This document shows positions 1-8,378 of a stretch of DNA of 14,400 nucleotides, piece by piece; position 1 is the stretch's first letter, and each line of letters opens with the position of its first letter. The notes beneath the pieces were generated by a model. The model was not told the DNA's origin, ran no database searches, and was given only the letters and a program-made list of their open reading frames with translations. A program made the position numbers and the translations under genes. Source of the DNA: JABCPO02 sp963513115 (lineage in GTDB: Bacteria > Bacillota > Clostridia > TANB77 > CAG-508); contig CAUPPN010000013.1 of the NCBI GenBank assembly GCA_963513115.1, positions 1 to 14,400 on the forward strand, read 5' to 3'.

Positions 1-25
1 GTTAAATAATTTTAGAAAAGAAAAA

Positions 26-736
26 ATGAAAGAAAAAAATAATTATAATGAATTAAGAGGATTAGAAAAAAATATTTCATATACTTTTAAAAATAAAAAG
101 CTACTTGAAATAGCAACACATCATAGATCATATTCAAATGAATTTGATGTAGAGAATAATGAAAGATTAGAGTTTTTAGGAGATAGTATATTAGAGTTTG
201 TAATGACAGACCACCTATACAAAAAGCTTGGAAGTGCTAAAGAAGGAGATATGACTAAGATGAGGTCATATATTGTATGTGAAGATAGTCTTTTTGATGT
301 AGCAGAAAAATTAAAATTTGCAAAATATATTAAATTAGGAAAATCACAACTAAAATCTGGTGGAGTATCAAAACCAATACTTGCAGATATGGTTGAAGCA
401 GTAATAGCGGCAATATATTTAGATTCAAATATTGAAGTGGTATCAAAGTTCATACTACACAACTTAAAAGATAATATATACTATGCAACACATTCTCAAT
501 ACTTACAAGATTACAAAACACTATATCAAGAAAAAGTACAAGCTGAAGGCGTAAGAGAAATAACATATGAATTAATCTCAGAAAGTGGACCAGATCATGA
601 CAAGGTATTTGAAATAGAACTTGTAGCAGATGGAAAATTCATATCTAAAGGAATTGGTAAATCTAAAAAAGAAGCACAAATACATGCAGCTAAACAAGCA
701 TTAATAGATATGGGAATAATTAAAGAAAATGATTAA
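26..736 (+). CDS. rnc: Ribonuclease III
   Basis: This enzyme cuts double-stranded RNA in the cytoplasm, processing rRNA precursors and some mRNAs. The family signature NERLEFLGDSIL lies at residues 45-56. The acidic catalytic residues known for the family are visible as E46, E49 and D53, plus D121 and E124 in the segment DMVEAVIAAIYLDS. A double-stranded RNA-binding domain fills roughly residues 158-233 and ends with the typical KKEAQIHAAKQAL helix. The length of 236 residues is normal. The ATG follows only a weak purine-rich ribosome site (AGAAAAG). Only 25 bases precede the gene, so its promoter and upstream partner are outside the window. The downstream neighbour is a DNA glycosylase gene, not smc and ftsY, which commonly follow rnc in Bacillota. 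The identification is secure. Confidence 0.97.
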   Translation: MKEKNNYNELRGLEKNISYTFKNKKLLEIATHHRSYSNEFDVENNERLEFLGDSILEFVMTDHLYKKLGSAKEGDMTKMRSYIVCEDSLFDVAEKLKFAKYIKLGKSQLKSGGVSKPILADMVEAVIAAIYLDSNIEVVSKFILHNLKDNIYYATHSQYLQDYKTLYQEKVQAEGVREITYELISESGPDHDKVFEIELVADGKFISKGIGKSKKEAQIHAAKQALIDMGIIKEND

Positions 737-826
737 TTAAAAAAAGTAAAAGTTAAATAAAAAAAGCAAAACAAAAAAGTAAAATAAATAAGATAAAAAG
801 AAAAAAGTAAAGTAAAAGGATTATAC

Positions 827-1771
827 ATGAAATATATTGATTTTTTAGATAATACAAAAATAACTAAAGAAGATGATTATTATTATATTGAAATAGTTGG
901 ACTAGAAGATACTGTATTAAAAGATATATTTGAAAATGGCCAATGCTTTAGATGGGTAAAAGCAGATGAAAGCAACTCATATATAGGAGTACTTCCTGAA
1001 ATGGTAATAAAAGCAAGTGAAGAAAAAGAATTAGAAAACAAGACAAATATATTTTTAAAGATAAAGATATTAAAAGATAGCAAATTAAATGATGAAGAAA
1101 AATTAAAAGAATATATATATAATTATTTTGATTTAGGATCAGATTATGGAAAAGTTAAAAAAGAATATAGTTTGAAAAATGAATCACTAAAAGAAGCAAC
1201 AGAATTTGGAAAAGGAATAAGGATACTAAAACAAGAACCATATGAGACAATCTATTCTTTTATCATATCTGCAAATAATAATATACCAAATATACGAAAA
1301 GGAATAGAAAATATTTCAAAAAACTATGGTAAAAGTATAGAGTTTGAAGGTAAGATATATTACCTTTTCCCTAAAAATGAAGAAATACAAAAATTAACAG
1401 AAGAACAACTAAGAGAAACAAAGATAGGATTTAGAGCACCTAGAATAGTAGAAACATCAAAGATTATTAATGAAGAATATATAGAAGAATTAAAAAAGTT
1501 AGATGATGACATATTATATGAAGAATTATTAAAGTTATCTGGAGTAGGACCAAAGGTTGCAAATTGTATTATGCTATTTGGATTTGGAAGGAAAGAATCA
1601 TTCCCTATTGATGTGTGGGTTAAAAGAGTAATGAGTGAAGAATTTTTTGAAGGCCGTGATGTTACAAATAAAGAAATATATGATGCAGTAAAAGATTTTA
1701 ATGACAAGGGACTTGCTCAGCAATACCTATTCTATTGGAGAATAAAAAAAGTAAAAAATATAGCAAATTAA
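827..1771 (+). CDS. OGG1-type 8-oxoguanine DNA glycosylase/lyase
   Basis: The product is predicted to remove oxidised guanine (8-oxoG) from DNA and nick the strand by beta-elimination, starting base excision repair. An N-terminal OGG domain carries the motif NGQCFRW at residues 37-43. The helix-hairpin-helix GPD domain contains SGVGPKVANC, with the expected Schiff-base lysine at K243, and PIDVWVKR, with the expected catalytic aspartate at D262. The length of 314 residues fits bacterial OGG1-type enzymes. The ATG is preceded by AAAGGA six bases upstream. A 90-base A-rich spacer without a recognisable terminator separates it from rnc, so cotranscription is likely. Weaker alternatives are another HhH-GPD member such as an AlkA-like alkylbase glycosylase, but the N-terminal QCFRW motif and the retained lysine favour OGG1. 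Confidence 0.9.
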   Translation: MKYIDFLDNTKITKEDDYYYIEIVGLEDTVLKDIFENGQCFRWVKADESNSYIGVLPEMVIKASEEKELENKTNIFLKIKILKDSKLNDEEKLKEYIYNYFDLGSDYGKVKKEYSLKNESLKEATEFGKGIRILKQEPYETIYSFIISANNNIPNIRKGIENISKNYGKSIEFEGKIYYLFPKNEEIQKLTEEQLRETKIGFRAPRIVETSKIINEEYIEELKKLDDDILYEELLKLSGVGPKVANCIMLFGFGRKESFPIDVWVKRVMSEEFFEGRDVTNKEIYDAVKDFNDKGLAQQYLFYWRIKKVKNIAN

Positions 1772-1843
1772 AAAGTAAATAATATGATATATTATTAGAA
1801 ATAATAACTAAAATAAATTAATATATATTTAAGGAAAAAGAAT

Positions 1844-3109
1844 ATGAAAAAAAATTTTAATAATAAAAAAGTAAAAAAACATAGAGTACTAGAAACGATT
1901 GGAACAATAGTACAATCAGTTCTAACATTTGTAATTACTTTTGCGGTATTGCTATTTTTAGTATTTCTTGTAACACCAGGAAATACCAAAGAAAAATTTG
2001 CAGATGCAAAAGAATATCTGATGGCAACACTTGGAAAAGCAAATACAGAAGTTGAAATAGAACAAAACCCAATAGAAGGTGTGGAAGAAAATAAGATTGT
2101 TGCACCTAAAATAGTATCAGATACAGTAGAAGCAAGTGTAGCAAGACAAGTAACACCAGTTGTTGAACAAAAACAAATAGAAAAAGTTGCAAATAATTCT
2201 AAAGGAAATGAAGCACTAACTCTATCTAATTCTATGTACTATATACAATTAGACCAATATGGTAAAAAAATATATGACAAGTTAAGCATGGAAAGTGCAT
2301 ACTTCTTAAATGGAGAACACTCATTTAATTATGGTACAGTATTTAATGAACTTTTAAATAGACCAGGCGGTGCAGAACAATTAGAACACTCTTTTCAAGC
2401 AGCTGTTAATGCACTTGCACTAGATTTTCCACAACTATATTTTATTGATGTAAGCAATATTTCACTTGTTATAACTGAGAAGCAATATATGGGAGCAAGA
2501 CCTGTATATACAGTCAAAATAGAAAATGCTAAAGGAAAACTATTCTATGCAGATGGAATAAGAAGCAAAGATGAATTAGACATGATAAGAAACAAAGTAG
2601 AAGCGTTAAGGGAGAAGATAATTAAAAATGCTAGAAGATACCCAACACAATATGAGCAAATAAAATATGTACATGATTATATAGTAGACAATGTATACTA
2701 TGATGATAATATAACAGATTCAAGTAAGTATAACCTAGGATTTACACTTTTAAGAGGAAGAGCTGTATGTGAAGGATATGCAAAATCATTTAAATATATA
2801 TTAGATGGAATGCAAATACCTACAATAACAACAGTAGGAATAGGAATAAATAGTGTTGGAAGCAGAGAAAGACATGCATGGAATCAAGTGTATTTAGATG
2901 GATATTGGCATGGAGTAGATACAACTTGGGATGACCCAATTGTTACATCAAATTCAATCTTAACTAGAAGAGATACACATAAGTATTTCTTAGTAGGTGA
3001 AAATGTATTTAAAGGAAATCATATACCAGATGGTAATGTATCAGATGGAGTTGAATTCAAGTATCCACAATTACCTGCATATTCATATACACCACCTAGA
3101 AGACAATAA
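1844..3109 (+). CDS. Membrane-anchored transglutaminase-like (papain-fold) protein
   Basis: A lysine-rich N terminus is followed by one hydrophobic helix at about residues 18-43, so the protein is probably anchored with its catalytic part outside the cell. Residues about 50-125 form a polar linker. The C-terminal half holds a transglutaminase core with the full Cys-His-Asp triad: C309 in RAVCEGYA, H344 in RHAWNQV and D359 in HGVDTTWDDP. In bacteria such domains act as cysteine proteases, peptide cyclases or cross-linkers, and the substrate here cannot be read from the sequence. The protein resembles secreted clostridial transglutaminase-superfamily proteins involved in cell-envelope processes, which is an inference. 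The start ATG has AAGGA eight bases upstream. The 72-base gap after the glycosylase gene holds no good promoter. Transcription ends at the hairpin at 3157-3194. Confidence 0.87.
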   Translation: MKKNFNNKKVKKHRVLETIGTIVQSVLTFVITFAVLLFLVFLVTPGNTKEKFADAKEYLMATLGKANTEVEIEQNPIEGVEENKIVAPKIVSDTVEASVARQVTPVVEQKQIEKVANNSKGNEALTLSNSMYYIQLDQYGKKIYDKLSMESAYFLNGEHSFNYGTVFNELLNRPGGAEQLEHSFQAAVNALALDFPQLYFIDVSNISLVITEKQYMGARPVYTVKIENAKGKLFYADGIRSKDELDMIRNKVEALREKIIKNARRYPTQYEQIKYVHDYIVDNVYYDDNITDSSKYNLGFTLLRGRAVCEGYAKSFKYILDGMQIPTITTVGIGINSVGSRERHAWNQVYLDGYWHGVDTTWDDPIVTSNSILTRRDTHKYFLVGENVFKGNHIPDGNVSDGVEFKYPQLPAYSYTPPRRQ

Positions 3110-3156
3110 GATAATTAAATATAGCAATTAGAAAATAGAAATAAAAAGGAAAAATA

Positions 3157-3194
3157 AAAAAAGCCTATTGTATAAATATACAATAAGCTTTTTT
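3157..3194. terminator. Bidirectional intrinsic terminator between convergent genes
   Basis: An imperfect hairpin pairs TATTGTAT (3166-3173) with ATACAATA (3178-3185) around an AAAT loop. After one C/A mismatch a lower stem pairs AAAAAAGC (3157-3164) with GCTTTTTT (3187-3194). The T run on the plus strand serves the transglutaminase gene, and the A run on the left becomes a T run on the minus strand for the small gene at 3208-3420. Confidence 0.85.
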
Positions 3195-3207
3195 CAATAG
3201 AACTTTT

Positions 3208-3420
3208 TTATTTTTCTATTTTCTTTAATTCTAGTTTATCTCCTGCTTTATCAGAGCTTAGTTCGTATCCAGCGTCATTAATAGCTTGAGTTTCTTTTAC
3301 AGATTGCTCTCCATTTTTTATTGAAAGCCTGAAAAGCTTATTATATTTAACCCCTAAAATAATTAATGCTATAACTGATATAGCAAGTAATACAGCTAAA
3401 ATTTTACTTGTTTTATTCAT
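3208..3420 (-). CDS. Small single-pass membrane protein, DAGY family member A (70 aa)
   Basis: I do not recognise a named family. The protein has a short lysine-containing N terminus, one hydrophobic helix at about residues 7-23, then LGVKYNK (22-28) and a polar tail with NDAGYEL (48-54). It is clearly related to the 97-residue protein encoded at 11759-12052: both share LG, then YNK, and a DAGY motif exactly 26 residues after the glycine. A GGAGG ribosome site lies six bases before the ATG, which is stronger than those of the large neighbouring genes and supports real translation. The gene is transcribed against its neighbours and ends at the bidirectional terminator just downstream. Membrane orientation is ambiguous because lysines flank both ends of the helix. 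The function is unknown. Confidence 0.8.
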   Translation of the reverse strand: MNKTSKILAVLLAISVIALIILGVKYNKLFRLSIKNGEQSVKETQAINDAGYELSSDKAGDKLELKKIEK

Positions 3421-3448
3421 AATATACCTCCAATTAATTATATACTAA

Positions 3449-3474
3449 AGTATTATATTTTTAATTAAGTTAAA
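3449..3474. repeat. AT-rich 26-bp element, copy 1 (regulatory?)
   Basis: The element begins AGTATTATATTTTTAAT and ends AGTTAAA. It matches the sequence at 11370-11395 at 24 of 26 positions. A further shared TAATATAAG follows at 3487-3495, offset by three bases relative to copy 2. It lies 28 bases upstream of the small minus-strand gene and 163 bases upstream of addB, in the only gap here from which both could be transcribed. A role as promoter or protein-binding site is an inference, and chance similarity in AT-rich DNA cannot be excluded. Confidence 0.4.
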
Positions 3475-3576
3475 TAAAAGTAAATATAATATAAGCGATA
3501 AATATAATAAATAAAATGATATTATGTTAGTAATTAATAATTTAAATAATTTAGATAATTAAATAATTAAAATAGC

Positions 3577-3602
3577 AATTATACGAAATACAGTATATAA
3601 TT
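3577..3602 (+). promoter_or_regulatory. Possible addB promoter with overlapping inverted repeat
   Basis: A perfect -10 hexamer TATAAT lies at 3596-3601, 36 bases before the addB start. The hexamer 17 bases upstream (TAGCAA, 3573-3578) is a poor -35. The arms AATTATA (3577-3583) and TATAATT (3596-3602) form an inverted repeat with a 12-base spacer that covers the -10. Such arms are common by chance at this base composition, so the call is tentative. Confidence 0.35.
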
Positions 3603-3637
3603 ATGGTATTAAGAAAAAAGGAAGAATAGAAGAATAG

Positions 3638-6600
3638 ATGAAAATATATTTAGGAGCAATAGGAACAGACAGTAATAAAAAGTTTTTAGAAAATATAATA
3701 GAAGAAAAGAAACTATATGAAAAGCAATATGTATTAGTACCAGAAAATATAAGCTATTACTATGAAGAGAAATTATTAGAAAATGGAAGTAATATGCAAA
3801 TAGAAATAATTACTTTCAATAGGTTGCAATACCTACTTTTTAAGAATACAAAATATAATAATATATCATATGTAGATGATATATTAAGAAAAATGTATAT
3901 TAAAAAAGCAATATCTAATTTAGACATTACATTACTTAAAAAAGATAAGAATATATCTGAGATAGACAAGATGATAGTTAGATTAAAAGAACAAGGTATT
4001 AAAAGTGATAAACTAAAACAAAAAATTACAAATAATGAAAATATACATGGAATACTTAAGATAAAATTAGAAGAACTAATACAAATTATCGAAGAATATG
4101 ACAAGCTTTTAGAAGATAAGAAAGACAAGGCAGAAGAGCTATCTATTGTATTAGATGCAATTAAAGAAAGCGATGTATTTGAAGATGCAAAATTATATAT
4201 TACAGGTTTTACAAATTTTACACTAATGCAATTTAAGGTATTAGAAGAAATAATTAGAAAATGCAAAGACGTTGATGTTGAAATTACAATAGACGATTTA
4301 GGCTCTAAAAATAGTATATTCAAAGAAGCAAGTACAACATTAAATAATATAATTGGATACATGAGTGCAAAAGGAAATATATCTTTTGAAAAATTTGAAG
4401 AAGATAATTACCACAAAAGTATGTTAGGAAAACTTAATAATGCACTTGCATCAAAAGATATTATATATACTGAAAATAATTATAATGAAGATGGTAATAA
4501 TGAAGAAAAAAATAAAAACAGTGGTGAAAATGACGAAGAAGAAAAGCAAATACAACTTATGTATTATCCATCTAAAAAAGAAGAAATAGCAAGGCTTGCA
4601 AATAATATATATAATGATATGAAAAAAGGAATATCTGCAAATGATATACAAGTAATTGCAAATGATAGTAGCAAATACTACAACTATATACAAACAGAAT
4701 TTGATAAATATGGTATACATATTAATATTGGTGAAAATAGAAGCATTGTAGCAGACCAAATAATTACATATATACTAAATCTTTTAAATGCAATATTAGG
4801 TAGGGCAGATAGTATAATTGCACTTGCTAAAATGGGATATTTTAAAGAATATGATATATCATTAGATGATATATATATACTAGAAAATTATATGAAAAAG
4901 TGGGACATACAAGACCTATCTAGGTATGGTAAGTTTAGGTATGAAAAAGATAGGCCAGACTTTGATATTATAGTTACAACTAAAAGCAAGCTACTTAAGA
5001 TATTAACAGATGTTATACAAAATATTGTAGAAGAAACAAGCGAAAATACAAATATAGTTGAAGAAAAAAAGCAAAAAGAAAATGAAGAAGAACTAGATGA
5101 AGAAAAAATATACAAAGCATTTAATAGCTACTCTGAAAAAATTAAAAAGATAATGGTATCATCTGAAGCAGTAACAAAAGAAATAGTAATGCACCTTAAG
5201 AAAAATAATATATATGCAAAAATATATAATGAAATACTAAAATTAGATGACCTTAAAAAGGTAACTGAATACAAAAATAGTTTGAATATACTAAATGAAG
5301 TATTAGACAAAATGTCACAAATTGGTGAAATTACAATATATGATTACGCAAGTTATTTAGAAGAAGTATTAAAAGAAAACACACAAAGAGAAACACCAGT
5401 TAAAAATGCAGTAGACTTTAGGACTTCAAATAATATATTTAAAGATAAGAAAATAACATATGTAATGTCTGTACAAGACGGAGTATTTCCAAAGGAAACT
5501 ACTGTATCAGGATTAATAGACGAAGATGAAAATATAGTTTTGAGAGCATCAGATATTAACATATATAACACACTAGAAGAAGATGAAACTAAAAACTATA
5601 TGCAAATATATAATACACTAATGGCAGCAAGTGATAAGGTGGTGTTATCATATACAAATAATGATGATTTTACTGAAGAAGAAATAGTACCAAGTTACTA
5701 TATTTCTAGGATAGAAAAGATATTAAAAAATAATGATATTAAGTATACAAAAAGCAGTAAGGAAGATTATGCTACAGATGGTAAGTATAATTGCTATATA
5801 CCATATAAGGACGAAGGATATATAGTTAAAATTATTACAGAACTTGAAAAAGAAATATTAGAAACAGAAAAATATAATATTGTTTATGAATATATTTTAG
5901 AAAATGTACCAAATACAAAAAAAGCAATGCTTGATTTAACAATATATTTAGCTAAGAAAATAACAAGGTACAATATGATAATTAAAAATAGTGTTGAGTA
6001 CAAAAACAAGATAGACAGGCTTTTAGAAATATATGATAGTTTTGAAATAGTAGAAAATAGTAATGATGATAGTGTTAGCGAGAATACTAATGCTAATGAC
6101 AATAATAATGAAATTGATAGTACAGAGCTAGAATATGAAAAAAGAAAATTAGAAATAGAATTATTTGAAGAAGAAATAGAAAGAGAAAATTTTAAAAAGA
6201 AAATACAAAATAGGAAATATAATATACTTGAATATTATATGAACATGGCTAAGATATATACAGAAATTAACAATGAAATAATATATAATTTTGGATTTGA
6301 AAAAGTATACATAGCGGCAGAAAAAGAAAATAATCCAAATAACTTACCAAAAGATATATTAAACAAACTATATAAAAATGACCTTTCTATGACAATATCT
6401 AGGCTTGAAAAATATGCAGGATGCCCATTTGCTTATCATATTAGATATATGCTTTCTGTAGAAAAAGCAAGAACTAGCAAACTAGAAAGCCTAGATACTG
6501 GTTCATTCATACATGATGTAATTAAAAAAGTATTTGATGAGGTACAAAAAGGGAAACTTAAGTTAAAAGGAAAACTAGAAGATGAAGCACTACTTAAGTT

Positions 6601-7549
6601 AAAACTAAGAGCAATAGAAGATAGCAAGCTTAAAAAAGATATTGCTCTTTACGAAAATGATATAGCAAAAGTGGTAGATGATGCTATAGTAGGCACATTA
6701 AAAGAAACAAGATATGAGAAAATACTATTAAATAGCAAATCAAAAAAGATAAGTGAAAACTTAAAAAGGGAAATATATAATGCATGTATACAAATTGCTG
6801 AAACATTAAGACTTTCAGAATATGATATATATGGAAATGAAATAGAAATTGGAATACATGAAAGCCCTAACTCATTAGATAATGTGAAGATAGAATTTGA
6901 TGTGGAAGGAACTAAAAAGGCAATTAATATATTTGGAAAAGTAGATAGAGCAGATATATTAGAAGATAATATTAGGATAATAGACTATAAGACTAGTAAA
7001 AATGATATAGATACAAATAAGGTAAGAGCAGGGCTTCAGCTTCAGTTAATAATATATGCAAGCGCATTAGAAGAACTTTTAGAAAAAGAAAACAAAGGAT
7101 TACTATATCAACAAATTACAACTAGAGATATGAAAATTAGCTATATTAACGAAGATAATATGTATGAAACAGCATACAAAAACAAGTACCAAAAGATGCA
7201 AGGACTTATTGTATCTGATGGTATAGAAGAACTATATAATATGGATAAGACATTAGAAAATACAAATAATTCAAATATTATACCAGTAAGGCTTAAAAAA
7301 GATGGAACACCAGATAGGTTCTCTAAAGTAATTGCAAATAATGACTACAAAGAATTAAAAGAAGATGCTAAAAACGCAGTAATTGATTTATCTAAAAATA
7401 TATTAAAAGGAAATGTAGATATATATCCAAGTAAGTACTATGTAACACCTAAGGTACAAGAAAAAGCTTGTAGGTTTTGTGATTATGAAAGTATTTGTAA
7501 GTTTGGAAAACAAAACAAGTATAGGATAATTAACAAGAATAATGAGTAA
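3638..7549 (+). CDS. addB: AddB-like subunit of the AddAB helicase-nuclease (divergent)
   Basis: AddB works with AddA to resect double-strand breaks for RecA-dependent repair. The C-terminal nuclease domain is intact: GKVDRAD at 1101-1106 (D1103, D1106) and IIDYKTS with D1116 and K1118. Four cysteines fit the family's iron-sulphur staple: C929 in YAGCPFAYHIRYML, then C1278, C1281 and C1287, spaced CX2CX5C as in the Bacillus subtilis protein. The N terminus aligns with AddB (the segment YVLVPENISYYYEEKLL is typical), but the expected Walker A loop is replaced by GAIGTDSNKK, which lacks GKT/GKS. RexB-type relatives also lack this loop. At 1303 residues it is longer than the usual 1150-1170, partly through Asn/Glu/Asp-rich stretches at about 277-304, 466-492 and 804-830. 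An AGGA site lies 15 bases before the ATG, which is unusually far. No addA follows. Confidence 0.9.
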   Translation: MKIYLGAIGTDSNKKFLENIIEEKKLYEKQYVLVPENISYYYEEKLLENGSNMQIEIITFNRLQYLLFKNTKYNNISYVDDILRKMYIKKAISNLDITLLKKDKNISEIDKMIVRLKEQGIKSDKLKQKITNNENIHGILKIKLEELIQIIEEYDKLLEDKKDKAEELSIVLDAIKESDVFEDAKLYITGFTNFTLMQFKVLEEIIRKCKDVDVEITIDDLGSKNSIFKEASTTLNNIIGYMSAKGNISFEKFEEDNYHKSMLGKLNNALASKDIIYTENNYNEDGNNEEKNKNSGENDEEEKQIQLMYYPSKKEEIARLANNIYNDMKKGISANDIQVIANDSSKYYNYIQTEFDKYGIHINIGENRSIVADQIITYILNLLNAILGRADSIIALAKMGYFKEYDISLDDIYILENYMKKWDIQDLSRYGKFRYEKDRPDFDIIVTTKSKLLKILTDVIQNIVEETSENTNIVEEKKQKENEEELDEEKIYKAFNSYSEKIKKIMVSSEAVTKEIVMHLKKNNIYAKIYNEILKLDDLKKVTEYKNSLNILNEVLDKMSQIGEITIYDYASYLEEVLKENTQRETPVKNAVDFRTSNNIFKDKKITYVMSVQDGVFPKETTVSGLIDEDENIVLRASDINIYNTLEEDETKNYMQIYNTLMAASDKVVLSYTNNDDFTEEEIVPSYYISRIEKILKNNDIKYTKSSKEDYATDGKYNCYIPYKDEGYIVKIITELEKEILETEKYNIVYEYILENVPNTKKAMLDLTIYLAKKITRYNMIIKNSVEYKNKIDRLLEIYDSFEIVENSNDDSVSENTNANDNNNEIDSTELEYEKRKLEIELFEEEIERENFKKKIQNRKYNILEYYMNMAKIYTEINNEIIYNFGFEKVYIAAEKENNPNNLPKDILNKLYKNDLSMTISRLEKYAGCPFAYHIRYMLSVEKARTSKLESLDTGSFIHDVIKKVFDEVQKGKLKLKGKLEDEALLKLKLRAIEDSKLKKDIALYENDIAKVVDDAIVGTLKETRYEKILLNSKSKKISENLKREIYNACIQIAETLRLSEYDIYGNEIEIGIHESPNSLDNVKIEFDVEGTKKAINIFGKVDRADILEDNIRIIDYKTSKNDIDTNKVRAGLQLQLIIYASALEELLEKENKGLLYQQITTRDMKISYINEDNMYETAYKNKYQKMQGLIVSDGIEELYNMDKTLENTNNSNIIPVRLKKDGTPDRFSKVIANNDYKELKEDAKNAVIDLSKNILKGNVDIYPSKYYVTPKVQEKACRFCDYESICKFGKQNKYRIINKNNE

Positions 7550-7763
7550 AAGCAAACATAAAATAATTAATAAGAATGAAAAACAACAAAAAGAATAAAA
7601 ATTAATTAATAAAAAAATAATATAATTGGTTATTATTAAATACAAAATTAAAAAAATGTGTTAAAATATATGATATACTAGAGATAATTAAAATGGAAAC
7701 AAAGAAATAAGAATCAAGAAATAAAGAAAACAACAATTAATTGAAAGGATAAAATAATATATT
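7550..7763. other. A-rich intergenic region between addB and pth
   Basis: These 214 bases contain no credible open reading frame and no strong terminator. Sense-strand A greatly exceeds T up to about 7620. A possible promoter for pth lies in the second half: an extended -10-like TGTTAAAAT (7659-7667) and a TATACT (7674-7679), but neither has a good -35 at the right distance; TTGGTT at 7626-7631 is the best nearby candidate. AAGGA at 7745-7749 is the likely pth ribosome site, 14 bases from the ATG. Confidence 0.4.
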
Positions 7764-8378
7764 ATGTATTTAATTGCAGGATTAGGAAACCCAGATAAGA
7801 AATATGAAAGAACAAGACATAATATGGGATATTGTGTAGTAGATAGAATTGCTAAGGCAAATAATGCAGATTTTAAAAAAGGTAAAAATGCATATGAGTT
7901 AAAACTAAAGATGTATTCTAAAGATTGCATTTTAATAAAACCTACTACATATATGAACTTATCAGGGATTGCCATACAAGAATATATGAATTATTACAAG
8001 ATACCAGCTAAAAATATTATTGTAATATATGATGAAAAAGACTTTGAACCAGGAATAGTTAAGATTAGAAAAGGTGGTTCATCTGCAGGTCATAATGGTA
8101 TTAAAAGTATAAGAGAATATGTAGATGACTTTGTAAGGGTAAGAGTTGGTATTGGAAAACCAAAATATGCAAATGATATGATAAACCATGTAATTGGTAA
8201 AGTATCAGATGAAGAGTATGAGAAGCTATATGAAGGTGTAAAGCTTGGTGAAAAAGCAGTAATTGATATAATTAAAAATGGCGTAGATCATGCTATGAAT
8301 ACATATAATAGGAATGAAAAGAAAAAGGAAAATAAGAAAGAAAGTAAGAAAGGAAATGAAAAAGAAGATGGAAAATAA
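7764..8378 (+). CDS. pth: Peptidyl-tRNA hydrolase
   Basis: Pth releases peptides from prematurely dropped peptidyl-tRNAs in the cytoplasm so that tRNAs are recycled. The N-terminal signature YLIAGLGNPDKKYERTRHN contains N9 and the catalytic H19. The other family residues are present: N65 in PTTYMNLSG, D90 in IYDEKD, and H110-N111 in AGHNGIKS. The start is fixed, because an in-frame stop lies only three codons upstream. At 204 residues it is somewhat longer than the usual 185-195; the last twenty-odd residues are almost all Lys, Glu, Asn and Gly, encoded by a purine-rich tract resembling the spacers nearby. The gene's last 11 bases overlap the start of ppaC, so the two are probably cotranscribed and translationally linked. 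Confidence 0.96.
   Translation: MYLIAGLGNPDKKYERTRHNMGYCVVDRIAKANNADFKKGKNAYELKLKMYSKDCILIKPTTYMNLSGIAIQEYMNYYKIPAKNIIVIYDEKDFEPGIVKIRKGGSSAGHNGIKSIREYVDDFVRVRVGIGKPKYANDMINHVIGKVSDEEYEKLYEGVKLGEKAVIDIIKNGVDHAMNTYNRNEKKKENKKESKKGNEKEDGK

Noticed and set aside
1778..1796. Inverted repeat AATAATAT-GAT-ATATTATT between the glycosylase and transglutaminase genes
   Set aside because: The stem is only A-T pairs and no T run follows, so it is a poor terminator and is expected by chance in this DNA.
3760..4362. A 200-residue open frame on the minus strand inside addB
   Set aside because: It is rich in Ser, Ile, Leu and Phe, as expected from the complement of A-rich coding DNA, has no ribosome site, and the plus strand there encodes a clear AddB domain.
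8314..8367. An upstream in-frame ATG that would lengthen the pyrophosphatase by 18 residues
   Set aside because: The extra residues are almost all Lys, Arg and Glu, lie wholly within pth, and the family starts at the strand just before GHKNPDTD.
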